A DNA stretch of 64,000 nucleotides from Nanobdellati archaeon (GTDB taxonomy: Archaea; EX4484-52; GLR71). The stretch spans positions 8,663 through 72,662 of the forward strand of contig JAHYJR010000001.1 of the NCBI GenBank assembly GCA_019429005.1, in the 5' to 3' direction. A model generated the notes under the pieces. That model saw nothing but the letters and a program-made list of their open reading frames with translations, was not told the origin of the DNA and did no database searches. Shown here piece after piece: positions 35,828 to 45,091 of the stretch (its first letter is position 1; each line of letters starts with the position of its first letter). The translations under genes and the position numbers were made by a program.

Positions 35828-36688
35828 ATGCTATTTCAGCTCCAATATGCATCTTCGAGAGTCCGTGCCCTTAGAGGTCAACTTTTTAAACAAGATGAAC
35901 TAAAAAAGATACAATCTGCAAAAACCAAAGAAGAGCTAATTTCTAACCTAAATCGTGAAATATACGAGAATATCTTTACAAAAACAGATATAATACAGAT
36001 TGAATCATATCTAGATTTAGAACTTGTAAACACAATAGAAAAAATAACGCAATTTTTACCTGAAAAGTTCAAAGAGGATTTCAATATATACATTTTACGT
36101 TGGGACTTATACAATATAAAACTCATGTTACGTGGTTTATATGCAAACATAGATTATAATATTATCAAAAAAGATTTTATTCAAACAGGTGCTATTTGGA
36201 ATTTGGTAGAACATAATTTTCCAAAAGACATAGACTCTATAAAAACAGCTATCATGGATAGTATATGGAAAACTTGTATAATTGACGCAATTACAAAATA
36301 TAACAATACAAAACAAATAAGAGATGCAGAACAAATTCTTGATACAACATATATATCGTTAATTAATAGAATAAAAACACAAACACTTAAAGAATATATG
36401 TTAGCTGAAATAATTATGAAAGATACACTTACAATTATTAGATCTCAAGATAAAAACATAAACATAGGAAATCAATTATTCATATTAAAACACAAAGAAA
36501 TACCAAAACACCTTGAACATATAAAAAACAATGACCCTGAAACAAATATAGAACTTGAACTTACAAAAATATCAAAAACAAAACTTATGATTGACCCTTT
36601 CGGAATTGGACTATACATCGATTATATCAGACAAAAAGAAATTGAAATAAAAACATTAAAACATGCCGCTCAAAAATTTTGGAACTGA
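35828..36688 (+). CDS. atpC: A/V-type ATPase subunit C (central stalk socket)
   Basis: A 286-aa helical subunit (V-type subunit d) that links the rotor ring to the central stalk. It starts MLFQLQYASSRVRALRGQLF. Characteristic pieces are FNIYILRWDLYNIKLMLRG and, near the end, DPFGIGLYIDYIRQKEIEIKTLKHAA, where the family has P-x-G-Y-x-K-E-x-E-x-x-x-L. The TGA stop is followed 8 nt later by the atpF start. Confidence 0.92.
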   Translation: MLFQLQYASSRVRALRGQLFKQDELKKIQSAKTKEELISNLNREIYENIFTKTDIIQIESYLDLELVNTIEKITQFLPEKFKEDFNIYILRWDLYNIKLMLRGLYANIDYNIIKKDFIQTGAIWNLVEHNFPKDIDSIKTAIMDSIWKTCIIDAITKYNNTKQIRDAEQILDTTYISLINRIKTQTLKEYMLAEIIMKDTLTIIRSQDKNINIGNQLFILKHKEIPKHLEHIKNNDPETNIELELTKISKTKLMIDPFGIGLYIDYIRQKEIEIKTLKHAAQKFWN

Positions 36689-36696
36689 TGATAACT

Positions 36697-36903
36697 ATGA
36701 TTTGTATAATTGGAAACACAAAAATTGCAGCAGGATTTAATCTTGCAGGTATAAAAAATACATATAATTCAATTAATGAAATAAAAGACGAAACTATAAT
36801 CATTATCGAAGAAGATATAGCCGAAAACGAAAAAGAATTAATAGGTCAACTTACATCAGACAAAATTATAATTACACTCCCAAAAAAACAAATAATTAAC
36901 TAG
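36697..36903 (+). CDS. atpF: A/V-type ATPase subunit F, short
   Basis: A 68-aa central-stalk subunit. MICIIGNTKIAAGFNLAGI matches the family start (M-K-I-x-V-I-G-D...G-F-x-L-A-G), DETIIIIEEDIAE corresponds to the IIITE-x-I-A segment, and IIITLPKK to the P-x-I-v-x-I-P end. Usual length is about 100, so loops and the C-terminal helix are missing. ATG 36697 is preferred because GATGAT precedes it by 4 nt; ATG 36688 overlaps the atpC stop. It is followed by a 26-bp tandem repeat instead of atpA directly. Confidence 0.85.
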   Translation: MICIIGNTKIAAGFNLAGIKNTYNSINEIKDETIIIIEEDIAENEKELIGQLTSDKIIITLPKKQIIN

Positions 36904-36914
36904 AATAATTAAAA

Positions 36915-37043
36915 AATAACACAAATACAATAATCAATACAATAACACAAATACAATAATCAATACAATAACACAAATACAATAATCAATACAATAACAC
37001 AAATACAATAATCAATACAATAACACAAATACAATAATCAATA
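36915..37043. repeat. 26-bp tandem repeat between atpF and atpA
   Basis: Five near-perfect copies of a 26-bp unit beginning aataacacaaatacaataat start at 36915, 36941, 36967, 36993 and 37019; the last is one base short. G is absent from the plus strand of the unit, making it unstructured and A/C-rich. It separates two co-directional ATPase genes, so if the operon is transcribed through, it becomes part of the mRNA leader of atpA. Confidence 0.95.
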
Positions 37044-37064
37044 TGTACATCCTAGGTAATATCT

Positions 37065-38783
37065 ATGTCAGGCAAAATAAAACGAATTGTTGGTCAAACA
37101 ATTGAAGCAAAGGACATGCGTGGATGTAGAATGTTGGACCAGGTCACAATTGGTGAAATTGGTCTTATTGGTGAAATAATAAAAATCCATGAAGATGTTG
37201 CATATATCCAGACATTTGAAGATACAACAGGACTTAAAATTGGTGATATTGTTGAAACAAAGAATGAACCACTTACAGCAGAACTAGGTCCGGGTCTTAT
37301 AGGATCAATCTTTGATGGAATACAAAGACCTTTAAACAAAATAGGTAATTTTATTGAACGTGGAGAACGACCTAACGCACTTAACAATAACCAAAAATGG
37401 ACAATTAAAAAAATAAAAGAAGGTCAAACCAAAACAGGAGAAATAATTGCAACCCTAAATGAAACAAGCCTCATCGAATACAGAATACTTGCACCAAAAG
37501 ACGGTATTGTTGAAATAAATGAAGGCGAATACACACTTGATGAAACCTTTGGAAAACTAATTACAAATGATGGAAATACAGAAGAATTAACACTCAGAAA
37601 AAGAATTCCAATAAATCATAGAACAAAAATTAAAAAACTTGTACCAACCGAACTTCTTATAACCGGACAAAGAGTACTTGACACACTTTTCCCACTAACC
37701 AAAGGTGGAAGTGCTGCATTGCCAGGAGGATTCGGTGCAGGAAAAACAATAACAACACAAGAAATTGCAAAATGGGCTGATGTTGATATAATTGTAATGG
37801 CTTTAATTGGGGAACGTGGCAATGAATGTGCAGATGTATTAAACACATTTCCAAAAATAAAGGACATCAAAACACAAAAAAGCATAATGGAAAAAAGCAT
37901 AATAATAGCAAACACATCAAATATGCCTGTAGCTGCACGAATATCCTCAATATACCTTGCAACAACAATATGTGAACACTACAGAAATATGGGTTATAAT
38001 ATCTTACTCATAACAGATTCAACCTCTCGTTGGGCTGAAGCAATGCGTGAAATTTCAGGAAAACTTGAAGAAATGCCAGGTGAAGAAGGTTACCCTGTAT
38101 ATCTGGCATCAAAAATTGCAGAATTCTATGAAAAAGCAGGTGTAATAGAAACCCAATTCAACACAACAGGATCCATAACAATTATTGGTGCAGTATCCCC
38201 ACCTGGCGGTGATTTCTCAGAACCCGTAACACAGGCAACAAAAAATGTAATCAAATGTTTGTGGGCTTTAAACACAGAACTTGCCTATAGACGACATTAC
38301 CCTTCAGTTGATTGGATGGTAAGTTATTCAAATTACAATGAAAATCTAAATATGGATTTAAAATTCAAAGGCTGGAATCGCCTTAGAAACAAAATAGTGA
38401 ATCTGTTGCAAGATGAAAAAGAGATTGAAACTGTTGTCCGCCTTGTAGGTTACGATTCGTTGCCAAATAACGAAAAATTTCTTCTTGAAGTCACAAAACT
38501 TTTCAGAGAAAACTTTTTACAGCAAGATGCATTCTCAAAAGTAGATGCATTCTGTCCACTTAAAAAACAATATGAAATGTTAAAAATATTTATAAATTAT
38601 TATGAGGCTGGAATTATAGCAATGAAACATGAAAAAGATATAGAATATGTACTAAATCCAAACATTGTAGATAAAATTGCACGAATGAAATTTGAAGAAC
38701 AAAATGAATTTCCAGAAATAAATAACTTAATCAAAAACACACTTTTTGAAGAAGAAACAAAAATTGAATGGCTTGGAAATTAA
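37065..38783 (+). CDS. atpA: A/V-type ATPase catalytic subunit A
   Basis: The 572-aa catalytic ATP-hydrolysing/synthesising subunit. An N-terminal beta barrel with the ELGPGLIGSIFDGIQRPL segment and the family's non-homologous region (about 110-180) come first. The P-loop is PGGFGAGKT, where most relatives have PGPFGSGKT. GERGNE carries the catalytic Glu. LLITDSTSRWAEAMREISG, EEGYPVYLASKIAEFYEKAG and VSPPGGDFSEPVTQ complete the nucleotide site. ATG 37065 has no strong ribosome binding site (GGTAAT upstream). The reading frame is complete and looks functional. Confidence 0.96.
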   Translation: MSGKIKRIVGQTIEAKDMRGCRMLDQVTIGEIGLIGEIIKIHEDVAYIQTFEDTTGLKIGDIVETKNEPLTAELGPGLIGSIFDGIQRPLNKIGNFIERGERPNALNNNQKWTIKKIKEGQTKTGEIIATLNETSLIEYRILAPKDGIVEINEGEYTLDETFGKLITNDGNTEELTLRKRIPINHRTKIKKLVPTELLITGQRVLDTLFPLTKGGSAALPGGFGAGKTITTQEIAKWADVDIIVMALIGERGNECADVLNTFPKIKDIKTQKSIMEKSIIIANTSNMPVAARISSIYLATTICEHYRNMGYNILLITDSTSRWAEAMREISGKLEEMPGEEGYPVYLASKIAEFYEKAGVIETQFNTTGSITIIGAVSPPGGDFSEPVTQATKNVIKCLWALNTELAYRRHYPSVDWMVSYSNYNENLNMDLKFKGWNRLRNKIVNLLQDEKEIETVVRLVGYDSLPNNEKFLLEVTKLFRENFLQQDAFSKVDAFCPLKKQYEMLKIFINYYEAGIIAMKHEKDIEYVLNPNIVDKIARMKFEEQNEFPEINNLIKNTLFEEETKIEWLGN

Positions 38784-38818
38784 AAAATAAAGTTATAACT
38801 AAAAAAAAGATGATAACA

Positions 38819-40162
38819 ATGAAAGAATACAGCACAGTCTCAAAGGTTAAAGGACCACTTATAATACTAAAAAACACAGAAAATGTAGGTTATAATGAGA
38901 TTGTAAAAATCATAACGCCTGCGGGAGTTGAAAAACTAGGGCAGGTTCTTGAACTTAATGAAGATCTTACAATAATAGAAGTTTTCGAAGGTACAACAGG
39001 CATAGATACAGATAAAACAAAAGTTCGTTTTATTGGTGGTAATTTTAAACATCCTGTCTCTAAAGACATGGTTGGTGGTATTTTTGATGGTCTTGGACGA
39101 CCTATAGATTTTGAAATCATAGCAGAAAAAGAAATAGACATAAACGGTGCACCAATAAATCCAACAATACGAGATGTGCCTACAGAATTTATAGAAACCA
39201 AAATCTCAGCAATAGATGGACTTTTTAGTCTTGTAAAAGGTCAAAAACTCCCAATTTTTTCAGAAGAAGGTTTACCGCATAATAAACTAGCAACAAAAAT
39301 CGCTGAACAACTTGATGATGGCATATTAGTTATCTTTGGAGCAATTGGTATTACAAACGAAGAATTACATTATTTCACAAATGAATTTAAAAAAGCCGGA
39401 GCTCTTGAAAACATAATCGTTTTTGCAAATCTTGCAGATGACCCTGTAATAGAACGTGTCGTAACACCAAGAATCGCACTCGCAACTGCTGAATATTTCG
39501 CATGGGAACTTGGACGTGATGTAGTAGTTATTTTATCAGACATAACGGCATATGCAAACGGATTACGTGAACTTTCCGCAGCAAAAGAAGAAATACCTGG
39601 AAAACGTGGATACCCGCCATACCTTTATACAGACCTCGCAACAATATTTGAACGCGCTGGTATAATAAAAGGTAAAAAAGGAAGTATAACACAAATACCT
39701 ATCATAACAATGCCTGAAGGTGATATTACCCACCCTATACCAGATCTTACAGGATACATTACAGAAGGTCAAATTATACTAAGTAATGCACTTTCAAGAA
39801 AAGGAATATTTCCACCAATAAATATCATACCAAGCCTTTCAAGAATGATGCATAATGCAATTGGAACAGATAAAACGAGAGAAGACCACAAACAAGTATC
39901 TGATCAGATTTATGCCGCATATACTAGAGGAAAAAAACTTGAAGAACTTAAAAAAATAATAGGTGAAGACGCTTTATCTGAAACAGATAGAAAATATCTT
40001 GAATTTGTCAAAAAAATCGAAGAAACGTTCATAAACCAAAAAGATAAAAGAACAATAAAAGACACACTTGATATTTCGTGGAACATACTTAGAATATTAC
40101 CCAAAGAAGACCTTACAAAAATTGAAACGAAATATATAGACACATACTGGTACGCAAAATAA
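38819..40162 (+). CDS. atpB: A/V-type ATPase subunit B
   Basis: The 447-aa regulatory subunit that alternates with A. It starts MKEYSTVSKVKGPLIIL. GQKLPIFSEEGLPHN replaces the P-loop, as in all B subunits. Other hallmarks are FANLADDPVIERVVTPRIAL, VILSDITAYANGLRE, GKRGYPPYLYTDLATIFERAG, PDLTGYITEGQI and PSLSRMMHNAIG. ATG 38819 follows GATGAT by 4 nt; upstream in-frame starts (38768, 38810) would overlap the end of atpA and the binding site. Confidence 0.96.
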   Translation: MKEYSTVSKVKGPLIILKNTENVGYNEIVKIITPAGVEKLGQVLELNEDLTIIEVFEGTTGIDTDKTKVRFIGGNFKHPVSKDMVGGIFDGLGRPIDFEIIAEKEIDINGAPINPTIRDVPTEFIETKISAIDGLFSLVKGQKLPIFSEEGLPHNKLATKIAEQLDDGILVIFGAIGITNEELHYFTNEFKKAGALENIIVFANLADDPVIERVVTPRIALATAEYFAWELGRDVVVILSDITAYANGLRELSAAKEEIPGKRGYPPYLYTDLATIFERAGIIKGKKGSITQIPIITMPEGDITHPIPDLTGYITEGQIILSNALSRKGIFPPINIIPSLSRMMHNAIGTDKTREDHKQVSDQIYAAYTRGKKLEELKKIIGEDALSETDRKYLEFVKKIEETFINQKDKRTIKDTLDISWNILRILPKEDLTKIETKYIDTYWYAK

Positions 40163-40266
40163 AAAACAAGACACAATAACAAAGTTTACAAAACAATAAA
40201 TCAAAGTAATAAATTATACAAAATAAATATTAAAAACTAATTAATAACCTAAAACAAGATGATCTT

Positions 40267-40899
40267 ATGTCAATCCATGAAAACATAAAACCAACAAGAA
40301 TGGAACTCAAAAACATTAAAGAACACCTTGAACTCACAACAAATGGATTTGAACTACTTAAAAATAAAAATGATGCGTTAATAAATGAACTATCAAATAT
40401 TAGACGTGATATAAACTCAAAAAAAAAAGAACTTCAAAATCAAATGAATGAAGCATATAATAACATCGATATTGCAAGTTCAAAACTAGGCCTAACAAAC
40501 ATAAAATATCTTGCAGTATCAACAAATGATGCAAAAAACATAACACTCAAAGATAAAAAAATTATGGGTGTTAAAGTAAAACAAATCACTTTTGAAAAAT
40601 TTGAGCGGAATTTTGTAGAACGCGGATACAATATATACGATTCAAACATAAGCCTTGATAATGCCGCACTTTCTTTTGAAAAAGCATTACCGCATATCCT
40701 TGAAATTGGAGAGAAAAAACATAATATAATAACAATTTCTGATGAAGTTAAAAAAACAAACAGAAAAGTTAATTCGCTTGAAAGCATAATTCTTCCAGAA
40801 TTAAGAAAAACAATAAAAACAATAACTGGAAAAATTGCAGAAAGAGAACGTGAAGAATTCATTCGAATAAAAAAAGTAAAAAGTTGGATATCAAGATAA
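40267..40899 (+). CDS. atpD: A/V-type ATPase subunit D (central shaft)
   Basis: A 210-aa coiled-coil rotor shaft. The N-terminal KPTRMELKNIKEHLELTTNGFELLKNKND is diagnostic, and the C-terminal helix (NRKVNSLESIILPELRKTIK, EREREEFIRIKKVK) matches the family's R-x-N-A-L-E-x-x-x-I-P pattern. Last gene of the operon, converging with the NAC gene 14 bp away. An inverted repeat GATAAT...ATTATC lies over both stop codons and may end transcription. Confidence 0.95.
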   Translation: MSIHENIKPTRMELKNIKEHLELTTNGFELLKNKNDALINELSNIRRDINSKKKELQNQMNEAYNNIDIASSKLGLTNIKYLAVSTNDAKNITLKDKKIMGVKVKQITFEKFERNFVERGYNIYDSNISLDNAALSFEKALPHILEIGEKKHNIITISDEVKKTNRKVNSLESIILPELRKTIKTITGKIAEREREEFIRIKKVKSWISR

Positions 40900-40913
40900 T
40901 CTTAATATCATTA

Positions 40914-41264
40914 TCACTCTTGAAGACTTGATATTGCTTGAGCAAGATCACCTTCAAATTTATCTAAAGCCTCTTTTGCAACAGCTTCAGAAACATCTAC
41001 AGTATCCATAACAAGTTTTACATCTTCATCAGTAAATTTAGGACCACTTTCAATTTCTTCAGAACTTCTCTCAAAAGATTCACCAACAATCTGATAGGAT
41101 TCCTGACCCATAGCTTTTACTTTAGAAACTTGAGGATCTTGTATAACTATCTCAGTACCACCCTTCAATTTAATTATTACTTCAGAAGCATCAAGATCTT
41201 TCATCTGCATACCCATCTGTTGCATTGCTTTTTTCATCATTTTAGGATTCATGCCTGGTATCAT
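40914..41264 (-). CDS. nac: Nascent polypeptide-associated complex protein
   Basis: Archaeal alpha-NAC, a ribosome-bound chaperone, 116 aa. It starts MIPGMNPKMMKKAMQQMGM, then the NAC barrel (VIIKLKGGTEIVIQDPQVSKV, GQESYQIVGES), and ends in a UBA domain (TDEDVKLVMDTVDVSEAVAKEALDKFEGDLAQAI). GTGATAAT precedes the ATG. Converges with atpD. Confidence 0.96.
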   Translation of the reverse strand: MIPGMNPKMMKKAMQQMGMQMKDLDASEVIIKLKGGTEIVIQDPQVSKVKAMGQESYQIVGESFERSSEEIESGPKFTDEDVKLVMDTVDVSEAVAKEALDKFEGDLAQAISSLQE

Positions 41265-41373
41265 ATTATCACATATATACTTTATCTATAAATTTTATAA
41301 AAGTTCTCTAATCCGAATGACTAACCTTTGTGGTTCCTTTAACATATCACAAAATTAACACGATTTTAAAACT

Positions 41374-42603
41374 ATGTCAGATTTAATTATATACATAATA
41401 TATTGTATAATAGGATGTCTCACAGGCTGCATCACCGGCCTAATACCAGGAATACACACAAACACGATTGCATCAATACTTCTAGGATTATATTATACAA
41501 ACAATTTTAATCCACTCACAACTTCAGCATTTATCGTTGGTGCTGCAGTATCACACACATTTCTAGATTTTATACCAGCCATTTTTCTTGGTGCCCCCGA
41601 TAGTAACACAGCACTAATTGTACTCCCTACACACAGAATGCTACTTAAAGGCCGAGGCTATGAAGCAATACTATTGAGTGTTACAGGCGGATTAATGGGT
41701 ATCTTGATATTAACCTTATCTGCATACATCTTATTTACCTATATACCTCAAATATATATCGCAATAAGACCCTACATACATCTGATTCTCATACTGATAA
41801 TGATTATAATAATACACATATCAACAAATAGAAAAGCAACATTATTCATATTTATCTTATCAGGAATTCTCGGACTTGTATCCCTAAACACAAACCTTAT
41901 CAACAAAAATTTTGTCCTTCTCCCTATGTTTAGTGGACTTTTCGGATTAAGCAACCTAATACTAAGTTTTAATGAAACCTCAAACATACCAAAACAAACT
42001 ACAAAAACATCTATTATTCTAAAAGATAATATTTATGGTGCTACTATTGGTGTTTTTGGTGGAACCATATCGGGTTTACTTCCAGGTCTTGGAACATCAC
42101 AATGCAGTATGATACTAAAAGAATTAGGATTTATTAAAAAAACAAAGATTTTCATAACAGTCCTTGGTTGTATCGGTACTATTGATATAATATTATCATT
42201 CATTTCAATATATTTGATTGGAAATGCGAGAAGTGGTAGTGCAATAATAATCGAAAATATTATGAATACACTGACCTTTGACACTTTAGTTCTTTTTTGT
42301 GGGCTTGCACTCATATCTGCAGGATTATCCGCAATAATAACAATGTATATTGGTCAACATGCAGCAAAACTTGTTGAAAATATAAACTACCAAAAAATGA
42401 CAGCATCAGTCATAATACTAATAATATTAATAACAATACTTTTCAGCAGACTATATGGTTTAATACTCCTAATAAGTTCAACAGCCTTAGGTATTGCAAC
42501 AAAAAAAATGAAAGTCAAAGTCAGTATACTTATGGGGTGTCTAATAATACCAACAATATTATATTTCTCTGGATACTTATACATAATACTCAAAATATTC
42601 TAA
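41374..42603 (+). CDS. TctA-like (DUF112) membrane permease
   Basis: A 409-aa membrane protein with about eleven helices. The N-terminal GCITGLIPGIHTNTIAS and the internally repeated FGGTISGLLPGLGTSQCSMIL are the two inverted G-x-x-P-G-x-x motifs of the TctA/DUF112 superfamily. HTFLDFIPAIFLGAPD is also typical. Archaeal members have no known substrate and lack TctB/TctC partners, as here. It starts leaderless at ATG 41374 and is followed 29 bp later by an MFS gene. Confidence 0.85.
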   Translation: MSDLIIYIIYCIIGCLTGCITGLIPGIHTNTIASILLGLYYTNNFNPLTTSAFIVGAAVSHTFLDFIPAIFLGAPDSNTALIVLPTHRMLLKGRGYEAILLSVTGGLMGILILTLSAYILFTYIPQIYIAIRPYIHLILILIMIIIIHISTNRKATLFIFILSGILGLVSLNTNLINKNFVLLPMFSGLFGLSNLILSFNETSNIPKQTTKTSIILKDNIYGATIGVFGGTISGLLPGLGTSQCSMILKELGFIKKTKIFITVLGCIGTIDIILSFISIYLIGNARSGSAIIIENIMNTLTFDTLVLFCGLALISAGLSAIITMYIGQHAAKLVENINYQKMTASVIILIILITILFSRLYGLILLISSTALGIATKKMKVKVSILMGCLIIPTILYFSGYLYIILKIF

Positions 42604-42632
42604 ATAACTATACTACAATTGGTGTTAATCAA

Positions 42633-43799
42633 ATGCTTCATTTAAAACATAGAATCCAAAAAAACCAAATTGGAAAATATGCTATAATTGTTTTGATTTT
42701 TGCGTCAGCGGGTGCATTTATATCACCTATATATTCTCTTTTTATAAAACGCTTCGTTATCCAGGATAATCTAGTTGGAGTACTTATAAGTTGTGCAACA
42801 ATCTTTGCTATATTTGCAAGTATCTTTTCAAGCAAACTTATCAAAAAATATGGTAAAATAAAGACATTGAAAACAACAACAATATCAGCATCACTACTTT
42901 ATCTATCACTAACATTAGTAAAAACCACCTTCAGTTTAACAATTATAGAAATATTAAGAACAACATCAATAACAATCGCAGCAATATGTTTAGGTCTTCT
43001 TATAAAAGACATAAGTAAAAAATCAGAACTTGATAAAGCTGAAGGACTTACTTATGCATTCAGCAATATTGGCTGGTTTATCGCACCAATTCTAGGGGGG
43101 TTTCTAGCAAACATCTACGGTTTTGATGTGTTGTTCATAATAGCAAGCATGCTTATGCTAGTAACTGTAGTGGGTATAGATTCAAATCAATTTAAAGAAC
43201 ACAACTACACACATACAGAGATAAATCTCAAAGAAGATATAATTGCATATTTCACACATAATTCAGAATTAAAACATATCTATATAGTTAGTTTAGGACT
43301 TTCAATGTTTTACATCACAACTGTTACATACTTACCCCTAATACTTTCAGAATCAAACATAACAACAACGCAAATTGGTTTTATAATGAGTCTATTAATA
43401 GTACCCCTTCTTTTATTTGAATATCCAGTTGGACTATTCGCAAAAAAGCAGGGGGATCAAAAATTAATAACGCGTGGTTTTTTAATAATTACAATATCAA
43501 CACTTGCGATGTATGTATCATATAATAACACAACAATATTTATTATGTCAATGCTACTAGGTTATATTGGTGCAGCTATGATAGAACCATTAAAAGACGC
43601 ATATTTCATCAAAAGAACACCAAAAGAGCACACAACATCATTTTGGGGTGTATACAAAACATCACATCAGATAGGTTCTATAATAGGACCACTTATTGCA
43701 TCTATTGCCATAACATTCATGACTCTAAATGGTATGTTCCTCATTTTCATCCCTCTATTCGGATATATAACATACATATCCTCAAAACTAAAGAATTAG
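42633..43799 (+). CDS. MFS transporter
   Basis: A 388-aa transporter with about twelve helices. The loop SSKLIKKYGKIKTLKTTT corresponds to the helix 2-3 motif, and PILGGFLANIYGFDVLFII to the PxxGGxL motif of drug/sugar exporters. GGTGTT lies 6 nt before ATG 42633; an upstream in-frame ATG lies within the previous gene and is rejected. It probably shares a transcript with the TctA-like permease. The substrate is unknown. Confidence 0.85.
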   Translation: MLHLKHRIQKNQIGKYAIIVLIFASAGAFISPIYSLFIKRFVIQDNLVGVLISCATIFAIFASIFSSKLIKKYGKIKTLKTTTISASLLYLSLTLVKTTFSLTIIEILRTTSITIAAICLGLLIKDISKKSELDKAEGLTYAFSNIGWFIAPILGGFLANIYGFDVLFIIASMLMLVTVVGIDSNQFKEHNYTHTEINLKEDIIAYFTHNSELKHIYIVSLGLSMFYITTVTYLPLILSESNITTTQIGFIMSLLIVPLLLFEYPVGLFAKKQGDQKLITRGFLIITISTLAMYVSYNNTTIFIMSMLLGYIGAAMIEPLKDAYFIKRTPKEHTTSFWGVYKTSHQIGSIIGPLIASIAITFMTLNGMFLIFIPLFGYITYISSKLKN

Positions 43800-43811
43800 A
43801 AATAACCAAAG

Positions 43812-45062
43812 TTAAATCTTGATAAGACGAACCTTTAATATCTGCATCGTGTCAACAGCTTCTATAATTGCAGTAAAACCAAATTCAGGAATATCTATTT
43901 TCTCATTTAATATTGGTATCCGTCCAAGACGATGTAAAATAAATCCACCCAAAGTATCATATTTAGGATCAACAATATCAATACAGTTTATACCCAATTC
44001 AACTTCCAAATCTTCCATATATATGTCACCATCTACAATATATGTAGAACCCTTAAGTTTTCGTATTTTTTTAAGTTCGGTATCTGTTTCATCATAAATC
44101 TCACCCACAAGCTCTTCAAGTATATCTTCAAGAGTTACAATACCAGAAATACTTCCATACTCATCAACAACTAATGCAATATGAATTTGTTTTTTCTGAA
44201 ATAATTTCAACAAAACACCAATCTTTTTTGTTTCAGGTACAAATATTGGTTTATGTAACATTTTTTTAAGATTAAAATCAGACTTTTTCTTCCTCAAATA
44301 ATGAAGAAAATCGCGTACATACAATACACCTTTAATATTATCAATCGAATCTTCATAAACCGGTATTCTGGAATAATTAACAGTATCTATAAATTCTAAT
44401 AAAGCCCTCTTTGATGTATTAATATCAAGACCCACAACTTTCATACGTTGAATCATTATATCTTTAACAAGAAAGTCATCAAAATTAAGCACACGATGCA
44501 TAAACTCTTTTTCATCTTTTTTTATAGCACCTTGCTCAGCACTCATTGAAATAAATGATTTCAAATATTCCTCAGTAATCTTCTGTTTGTTTTCCATAGC
44601 ACCATTATTCACAAGAACCCCTGTTATCTTAAGTAACAACGCGCCTAAAGGATACATAAAAATTTCCAACAGAACAATTAACTTTGAAACGTGAAGAGAT
44701 ACATATTCTGAATGCTTAAGTGCATAAGATTTAGGAGATATTTCACAAAAGACTAAAATAATTAAAGTCATCACTCCTGTTGCAATACCAACACCAACTG
44801 AACCATATAAACTAATTGCTATTGATGTCGCAATAGCTGATGAGCCTATATTAACAAGATTATTTCCAACAAGAACTGTAACAAGAAAACGGTCCGGATT
44901 TTGCTTAAGTTTATATAAAGCCTTAGCCCCACGAACATTCGTACTTGCAAGAAATTGTGCTCGAATCTTACTAACTGACACAATTGCTGTTTCAACACCT
45001 GAAAAAAATGCAGATAATAATAAAAAAATAAACAGCAATACAAATGTAATTGCAAAACTCAT
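43812..45062 (-). CDS. CNNM/CorC-type membrane protein with CBS pair
   Basis: A 416-aa magnesium/cobalt-transport-related protein. The N-terminal CNNM membrane domain (FSGVETAIVSVSKIRAQFL, LVGNNLVNIGSSAIAT, FCEISPKSYALKHSE) is followed by two CBS motifs (VKDIMIQRMKVVGLD and MLHKPIFVPETKKI). The VDEYGSISGIVTLEDILEEL segment and a C-terminal CorC_HlyC domain (DTLGGFILHRLGRIP) complete it. The family is linked to Mg2+ export. The start is leaderless. It is complete and matches the bacterial/archaeal length. Confidence 0.92.
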   Translation of the reverse strand: MSFAITFVLLFIFLLLSAFFSGVETAIVSVSKIRAQFLASTNVRGAKALYKLKQNPDRFLVTVLVGNNLVNIGSSAIATSIAISLYGSVGVGIATGVMTLIILVFCEISPKSYALKHSEYVSLHVSKLIVLLEIFMYPLGALLLKITGVLVNNGAMENKQKITEEYLKSFISMSAEQGAIKKDEKEFMHRVLNFDDFLVKDIMIQRMKVVGLDINTSKRALLEFIDTVNYSRIPVYEDSIDNIKGVLYVRDFLHYLRKKKSDFNLKKMLHKPIFVPETKKIGVLLKLFQKKQIHIALVVDEYGSISGIVTLEDILEELVGEIYDETDTELKKIRKLKGSTYIVDGDIYMEDLEVELGINCIDIVDPKYDTLGGFILHRLGRIPILNEKIDIPEFGFTAIIEAVDTMQILKVRLIKI

Positions 45063-45091
45063 AACAAATCAAACTCAAATATACTTCGGTA

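Noticed and set aside
40890-40920. Firm terminator between atpD and nac
   Set aside because: An inverted repeat GATAAT/ATTATC covers the convergent stops, but there is no clear T-run, so it is mentioned only in the atpD entry.
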